Source: Larkinella soli (GTDB lineage: Bacteria; Bacteroidota; Bacteroidia; Cytophagales; Spirosomataceae). From it: a stretch of 64,000 bases of DNA. Numbering within the stretch: position 1 is the stretch's first letter; every line of letters begins with the position of its first letter. This document shows, in pieces, positions 59,860 to 64,000 of the stretch. The DNA is taken from NCBI RefSeq assembly GCF_003703975.1, contig NZ_QTJY01000012.1, positions 186,001-250,000 on the forward strand, read 5' to 3'. Made by a program: the position numbers and the translations under genes. The notes beneath the pieces were generated by a model. The model saw nothing but the letters and a program-made list of their open reading frames with translations, was not told the DNA's origin and ran no database searches.

Positions 59860-61290
59860 ATGGCCCCCTGCCGCATTTTCATTGTCGAAGATGATCCCTG
59901 GTATGGAGAAATTCTCAAGTACCATCTCTCTCCGGATTCCGAGTATGAAGTTCATCTGTTTACCAGTGGTCTTGCCTGTCTGAAAAACCTCGGCAGACAG
60001 CCTGATCTGCTGATCGTCGGCTTTTCCTTTTCCGACATGAACGGGACGGAGCTGTACCAGAAAATCCGGAAAACGCTTCCCACGGTCCCGGTCATCGTCA
60101 TCGGCCGGCCGGCCGAGGTTCGGAGCGGACTCCACTTACTGAAGCAGGGCGTATATGACCTTTTCGTCAAGGACGAAAACACGAAGGAGCTTCTCTGGAA
60201 TGCCGTGCAGAGGATCCGGGAGAAACACCATCTGCTGCAGCAGATCGCGGACCTGCGGGAGGAACTGGGAAGGAGCTATGCCTTCGGCCACCGGCTTCAG
60301 GCCGAAAGCGAGGCCATGCGGCACCTCTTTTCACAAATGGAAGCCCTGCTTCCGTTCGACCATCCGGTGCTGATCACGGGGGAAGCCGGAACAGGAAAAA
60401 CACTGATCGCCAGAGCCATTCACAGCCGGTCCGCCCGCCGGCAGAAACCGCTGGTGACCGTCGACCTGGGCTCTCTTCCGGCCGAACAGACGGAAATCGA
60501 ATTGTTCGGCCAGGGAAAAGGACCGTTTGCGGACGCTCCGGGTCAGAAGAAAGGTAAAATCGAAGAAGCCGCGCAGGGCACTCTGCTGCTGGAAGAAATC
60601 GCCGAGCTGAACCCGGCCCTTCAGGGCCGACTGCTTCGGCTCCTCCAGGAAGGAGAAATGGTTCGGGTCGGCGGAAACGAACGTATCCGCCCGGAAGTCC
60701 GTATCATCGCCACCACCGGACGGAATCTGGGCGAGGCCGTGCGGAAGGGCATGTTCCGCGAAGACCTCTACACCCGCCTTTCAGGATTGTCGATCCTTGT
60801 ACCGCCCCTGCGCGAACGGGCCGACGACCTCCTGCCCCTGGCCCGGTATTTCCTCGACGAATTCTGCCGCCGGAACCACCGGCCGCCCATCGCCATGGCA
60901 GGCGGGGTAAAGGACCGGCTGCTGGGCCATTCGTATCCGGGCAACGTGCGCGAACTGAAAACGACGATGGAAACGGCCGCCGTTCTGTCCGCCGGCCCGG
61001 CAATCCGGCCGGAGGATATCGTGTTCGACACCAGAAAAGCCGGTCCGCTGCTGATGACGGAGGAAAAGACCCTGCGCGAACACATGGCCCAGATCATCCA
61101 TCTGTACCTGAAAAAGTACAACTACAACGTGCTGGAGGTGGCCGCCCGGCTGGGCGTCGGAAAATCGACCATCTACAAGATGATCCAGGACAATGAACTC
61201 TCCCCCTTCATCGAACGGCCTCTGACCGGCCCTGCGGCTCTGCCCGGTGCAGCCCATAATCGAAACCGGATGTCGGGGCCGGTCAGCTGA
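59860..61290 (+). CDS. Sigma-54-activator-like regulator with degenerate receiver and altered GAFTGA loop
   Basis: The ATG at 59860 gives 476 residues. The receiver (5-118) has FIVEDDPWYGEIL, but the phospho-acceptor position is glycine (G54 in LLIVGFSFSDMNG); its lysine (FVKDEN) remains. The AAA+ domain (about 140-370) has an intact P-loop GEAGTGKT (174-181), Walker B GTLLLEEIAEL, and FREDLYTRLS. The loop that contacts sigma-54 reads GPFADA (221-226) instead of GAFTGA. A Fis-type helix-turn-helix (VLEVAARLGVGKSTIYKMIQ) ends the protein. It may act without phosphorylation or without sigma-54. The last 8 bases overlap the convergent oxidoreductase gene. Confidence 0.88.
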   Translation: MAPCRIFIVEDDPWYGEILKYHLSPDSEYEVHLFTSGLACLKNLGRQPDLLIVGFSFSDMNGTELYQKIRKTLPTVPVIVIGRPAEVRSGLHLLKQGVYDLFVKDENTKELLWNAVQRIREKHHLLQQIADLREELGRSYAFGHRLQAESEAMRHLFSQMEALLPFDHPVLITGEAGTGKTLIARAIHSRSARRQKPLVTVDLGSLPAEQTEIELFGQGKGPFADAPGQKKGKIEEAAQGTLLLEEIAELNPALQGRLLRLLQEGEMVRVGGNERIRPEVRIIATTGRNLGEAVRKGMFREDLYTRLSGLSILVPPLRERADDLLPLARYFLDEFCRRNHRPPIAMAGGVKDRLLGHSYPGNVRELKTTMETAAVLSAGPAIRPEDIVFDTRKAGPLLMTEEKTLREHMAQIIHLYLKKYNYNVLEVAARLGVGKSTIYKMIQDNELSPFIERPLTGPAALPGAAHNRNRMSGPVS

Positions 61291-62530
61291 ACCGCCCCGG
61301 ATCGAACGGGCCGACGTCCATCGAAGGCGGCCGTTCGTCGATCAGGTCCGTGACCAGCCGGCCGGTCGCAGGCCCGAGGCTCACGCCCATCATGCCGTGC
61401 CCCGTCGCCAGAACCAGATTTTCGTAGCGGCCAGACGTTCCGATATACGGAAGACCATCGGGCGAACACGGACGCAGGCCGCTCCAGACCTGCTTTACGT
61501 CCGGCAGCGAAACCGTCATATCCGGATAATAATTCCGGATGGAATTGACGATGCCGCGCACCCGGTTCAGGTTGACCGTCAGGTCCGTACCGGCCACTTC
61601 AAGCGTTCCGGCAAACCGGAGGTCCGGCCCCATGGGCGTGGCCGTGGCCCGGGCTTCCAGCAAAATCGCCGGCACCCGGATCTGTGGTTTCGGCTCCCGG
61701 ACCATAAAACTGTATCCCTTTCCGCCCTGCAGCGGCAGCGACGTCCCCAGGAGTCGCATCAGCAGCGGAGACCAGGCGCCCGCAGCCACCACCAGCGCAT
61801 CGACCGGAAGGTCGTCGGCCCCGGCCCGGACGGAGGTGATTCGTCCGCCCTGCACCCCGAAGCCGGTCACTTCCCGGCCTTCCAGCAGGGTAACGCCCTG
61901 AGCCTTCAATACCGCCGTCAGCGACCGGATGAGTTGGTCCGGGATCAGGTGGGCATCGCCGGGATAGTAAACCGCCCCCCGCACCTCGACCCGGGCGTCC
62001 GGCTCCAGCGCCTGCACCTGTGGCCCCGACAGCACCCGCGCTTCGATGCCCGACCGGTTGGCGACTTCGGCCTCCCCGGCCATCTCGTGTTCGGCGGAAG
62101 CGGTTTTATACAGTATCAGCAGCCCGTCTTCCTTCCACCCGAAGGACAGCCCCCCGGTCTGAGCCAGTTCCTGATACAGCCGCCGGCTCAGCAGGCTGAT
62201 GTCGCGCAGGGCCGGAATCGACCGCTCGACGTGTTCGGGCGTCGAATGCCGGTAAAAGAGCCAGCCCCAGCGCAGAAGGTCAGTACTCAGACGGGGTTTG
62301 ATGTAAAACGGGCTGGTAGATTTCATCAGCATCCGCATGCCTTTGGCCACCATGCCCGGCTGAGCCAGCGGGATGATGTGACTCGGTACGATCATGCCGG
62401 CGTTGCCGAACGAGCAGCCGTCGGTGAGCGGGTTGCGGTCGAACACCGTCACCGCATACCCGGCCTGGCGGAGGTAGTAGGCCGAACATAGCCCGATGAT
62501 GCCCCCGCCGATGATTCCGACCTGTTTCAT
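61283..62530 (-). CDS. FAD-dependent D-amino acid dehydrogenase (DadA-like), probable hydroxyproline catabolism
   Basis: The start at 62530 (415 residues) gives MKQVGIIGGGIIGLCSAYYL with the dinucleotide-binding GxGxxG; the longer frame to 63262 is the antisense-free shadow of the gene upstream. Further DAO-family features are SFGNAGMIVPSHIIPLAQPG, VDALVVAAGAWSP and the C-terminal FAD contact GLRPCSPDGLPYIG with ATGHGMMGVSLGPATGRLV. It would oxidise a D-amino acid, most likely the D-hydroxyproline made by the epimerase whose stop overlaps this start in an ATGA. Confidence 0.92.
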   Translation of the reverse strand: MKQVGIIGGGIIGLCSAYYLRQAGYAVTVFDRNPLTDGCSFGNAGMIVPSHIIPLAQPGMVAKGMRMLMKSTSPFYIKPRLSTDLLRWGWLFYRHSTPEHVERSIPALRDISLLSRRLYQELAQTGGLSFGWKEDGLLILYKTASAEHEMAGEAEVANRSGIEARVLSGPQVQALEPDARVEVRGAVYYPGDAHLIPDQLIRSLTAVLKAQGVTLLEGREVTGFGVQGGRITSVRAGADDLPVDALVVAAGAWSPLLMRLLGTSLPLQGGKGYSFMVREPKPQIRVPAILLEARATATPMGPDLRFAGTLEVAGTDLTVNLNRVRGIVNSIRNYYPDMTVSLPDVKQVWSGLRPCSPDGLPYIGTSGRYENLVLATGHGMMGVSLGPATGRLVTDLIDERPPSMDVGPFDPGRFS

Positions 62531-63528
62531 AGCACCTGAAAGCCGTGGACGTACGGATCGTCTTCGTCCAGAATGAGGTGATTGTACCCGTGAATGACCG
62601 CCCAGCCTTCGATGCTCGGCACGATGGCGGGTTGGCCGGCCAGTTCGGTTTCCTGCTCGATGCGGCCGGTGAAGATCGACCCGATGATGCTCTCGTGCAC
62701 GAAATCCTGCCCCGGTTTCAGGCGACCTTTGGCGTACCATTGCGCCAGCCGGGCCGAGGTTCCCGTGCCGCAGGGCGAGCGGTCGATGGCCTTGTCGCCG
62801 TAAAAAACCGCGTTGCGGGCGGTCGAGGTCGGAGCCAGCGGTTCGCCGGTCCAGAGGATGTGGCTCAGGCCGTGGATGGTCGGGTTTTCGGGGTGGACGA
62901 AGGTGTATTGCTCGTTCAGCCGCCCTCGCATCACCCGCGCCCAGGCGATGAGCTGCTCGGCCTTGAAATGCTGCAAACCGGGAAAATTCTCCTGCGGATC
63001 GACGATGGCGTAGAAGTTGCCGCCGTAAGCCACGTCCACGGTCAGCGTTCCCAGGTCCGGGCACTCGACGCTCAGGTTCTCGGCCGCCAGATACGACTTG
63101 ATGTTGGTGATCTTCACCGACTTGACCTTCCGGCCTTCCTGCCGGAATTCGGCCCGCACCCGCCCGGCCGGCACCTCCAGATTCAGGACGCCGGGCGTTC
63201 GGGGCGTCACCAGCCCCTGCTCGATGGCGACCGTCACGGTGCCGATGGTGCCGTGGCCGCACATGGGCAGGCAGCCCGAGGTCTCGATGAACAGCACCCC
63301 CACGTCGTTCGCCGGATCGCTGGGCGGATACAAAATGCTGCCCGACATCATGTCGTGACCACGCGGCTCGAACATGAGGCTTTTGCGAATCCAGTCGTAT
63401 TCCCGCAGGAAATGCTGGCGCTTTTCGCTCATGTCGGCCCCTTCCAGGTGGGGAATGCTGCCGCCGGTTACCACCCGGACGGGATTGCCGCAGGTATGGG
63501 CGTCGATACAGAAAAAATGGGATGGCAT
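62527..63528 (-). CDS. Proline-racemase-family enzyme, probable 4-hydroxyproline 2-epimerase
   Basis: The 333-residue protein begins FFCIDAHTCGNPVRVV, as usual for the family. Both catalytic cysteines are present: C90 in PMCGHGTIG and C253 in SPCGTGTSAR. The pair of cysteines separates epimerases and racemases from trans-3-hydroxyproline dehydratases, which have Ser or Thr at the first site. It would turn trans-4-hydroxy-L-proline into the cis-D form. It is followed, with a 4-base overlap, by the FAD dehydrogenase that can oxidise that product, and preceded by a DUF885 peptidase gene 15 bases away. Confidence 0.9.
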   Translation of the reverse strand: MPSHFFCIDAHTCGNPVRVVTGGSIPHLEGADMSEKRQHFLREYDWIRKSLMFEPRGHDMMSGSILYPPSDPANDVGVLFIETSGCLPMCGHGTIGTVTVAIEQGLVTPRTPGVLNLEVPAGRVRAEFRQEGRKVKSVKITNIKSYLAAENLSVECPDLGTLTVDVAYGGNFYAIVDPQENFPGLQHFKAEQLIAWARVMRGRLNEQYTFVHPENPTIHGLSHILWTGEPLAPTSTARNAVFYGDKAIDRSPCGTGTSARLAQWYAKGRLKPGQDFVHESIIGSIFTGRIEQETELAGQPAIVPSIEGWAVIHGYNHLILDEDDPYVHGFQVL

Positions 63529-63543
63529 AGGTGACAGACTCGT

Positions 63544-64000
63544 TCAGTGGGATGATCCGGTCGAAAGCCGGCCGGCGGCCGTGGGTTTGGTTTTCCGGCG
63601 AATATAGTCGTCGATCAGCAGTTCGAGCGCCGGCATCGTCAGCGTTCCCTGCGACAACACCGTATCATGAAATTCGCGGATGTCGAAGGTGGTGCCGAGC
63701 GCCTTCTCGGCCTTAGCCCTCAACTCCCTGATCTTCAGTTCGCCGATCTTGTAGGAAAGGGCCTGTCCCGGCCAGGAAATGTAGCGGTCGGTTTCCGTGC
63801 GGCATTCCAGCAGGGAGAGGGCGGTATTTTCGGTCAGGTAATTCAGCGCCTGGTCGCGGGTCCAGCCGAAGGCGTGCAGGCCCGTATCGACCACCAGCCG
63901 GCAGGCCCGCCACATTTCGTAGGTCAGCCGCCCGAAGTCGGCGTATGGGTCCTGGTAGAAACCCATCTCCCGGCCCAGATATTCGGTATAGAGCGCCCAG
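63544..64000 (-). CDS. DUF885 family protein (putative metallopeptidase), C-terminal part
   Basis: The frame runs in from the window edge and stops at 63544, so only the last about 152 residues are visible. WALYTEYLGREMGFYQDPYA and DFGRLTYEMWRACRLVVDTG are hallmark stretches of the DUF885 C-terminal region, followed by the WPGQALSYKIGELKIREL helix. Family members contain a zinc-type HExxH motif upstream, which would lie outside this window. The placement 15 bases before the hydroxyproline epimerase suggests that it releases the peptides that feed that pathway, which is an inference from order only. Confidence 0.88.
   Translation of the reverse strand, partial: WALYTEYLGREMGFYQDPYADFGRLTYEMWRACRLVVDTGLHAFGWTRDQALNYLTENTALSLLECRTETDRYISWPGQALSYKIGELKIRELRAKAEKALGTTFDIREFHDTVLSQGTLTMPALELLIDDYIRRKTKPTAAGRLSTGSSH

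Noticed and set aside
62531-63262. N-terminal extension of the D-amino acid dehydrogenase frame up to 63262
   Set aside because: The added 244 residues are a shadow of the epimerase gene, and the GxGxxG motif starts directly after the ATG at 62530.
1-64000. CRISPR array, tRNA or rRNA genes, prophage or integrase
   Set aside because: No regularly spaced direct repeats, no cloverleaf-like sequence in the gaps, and no recombinase or phage structural motif was seen in the reading frames.

Overview
The window is about 64 kb of high-GC, gene-dense chromosome from a member of the Bacteroidota, most likely order Cytophagales (Spirosomataceae or Hymenobacteraceae type). The evidence is a SusC/SusD pair, type IX secretion C-terminal sorting domains of both type A and type B, a DUF1593 protein, a two-component-propeller sensor, a permease with the Cytophagales-type prefix domain, and promoter boxes of the TAnnTTTG form instead of sigma-70 boxes. 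I saw no tRNA, rRNA, CRISPR array, transposase, integrase or phage gene. The genus cannot be fixed from sequence alone.

Left part (1-32 kb), mixed metabolism and sensing. A truncated propeller-type sensor is followed by a repeat-rich gap and a DUF1593 hydrolase. Then come a molybdopterin oxidoreductase with its cytochrome b, a sorbosone-dehydrogenase-like lipoprotein, a GH3 glycosidase and a VOC protein. A compact red-light operon follows (bacteriophytochrome, response regulator, heme oxygenase), facing a PAS histidine kinase. Next are a Mut7-C/ubiquitin-fold nuclease, a GH13 branching-enzyme-like protein, a MacB/FtsX permease, ketopantoate reductase, an overlapping GNAT-MarR pair, and a TetR-SDR module with two matching operators. 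A SusC/SusD pair and a GMC dehydrogenase with its small Tat subunit end this part.

Middle (32-59 kb), envelope polysaccharide. A receiver protein and a membrane GT2 precede a large secreted clan-A glycosidase, a T9SS type B protein and a PKD lipoprotein. From about 59.35 kb down to 39.6 kb every gene is on the minus strand. In order of transcription: FIST sensor, hybrid kinase, Hpt, a 468-bp gap, response regulator, priming sugar transferase with an N-terminal pseudo-receiver, two GT2, an O-antigen-polymerase-like protein, a GT4, a half-size TolC-like protein, a Wzc-like protein with a decayed ATPase, a flippase, an unknown protein, an alpha-1,2-fucosyltransferase, a GT4, an acyltransferase and a GT2. 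Together these make a fucose-containing exopolysaccharide or capsule locus. No Wza-type export protein is present. I infer that the phosphorelay signals to the receiver next to, and perhaps to the pseudo-receiver on, the enzyme that starts each polysaccharide chain. This is the most interesting system here.

Right end (59.8-64 kb). A sigma-54-activator-like regulator has lost its phospho-acceptor Asp and its GAFTGA loop. It is followed on the opposite strand by a hydroxyproline-type catabolic pair (proline-racemase-family epimerase and FAD-dependent D-amino acid dehydrogenase) and the end of a DUF885 peptidase gene cut by the window edge.
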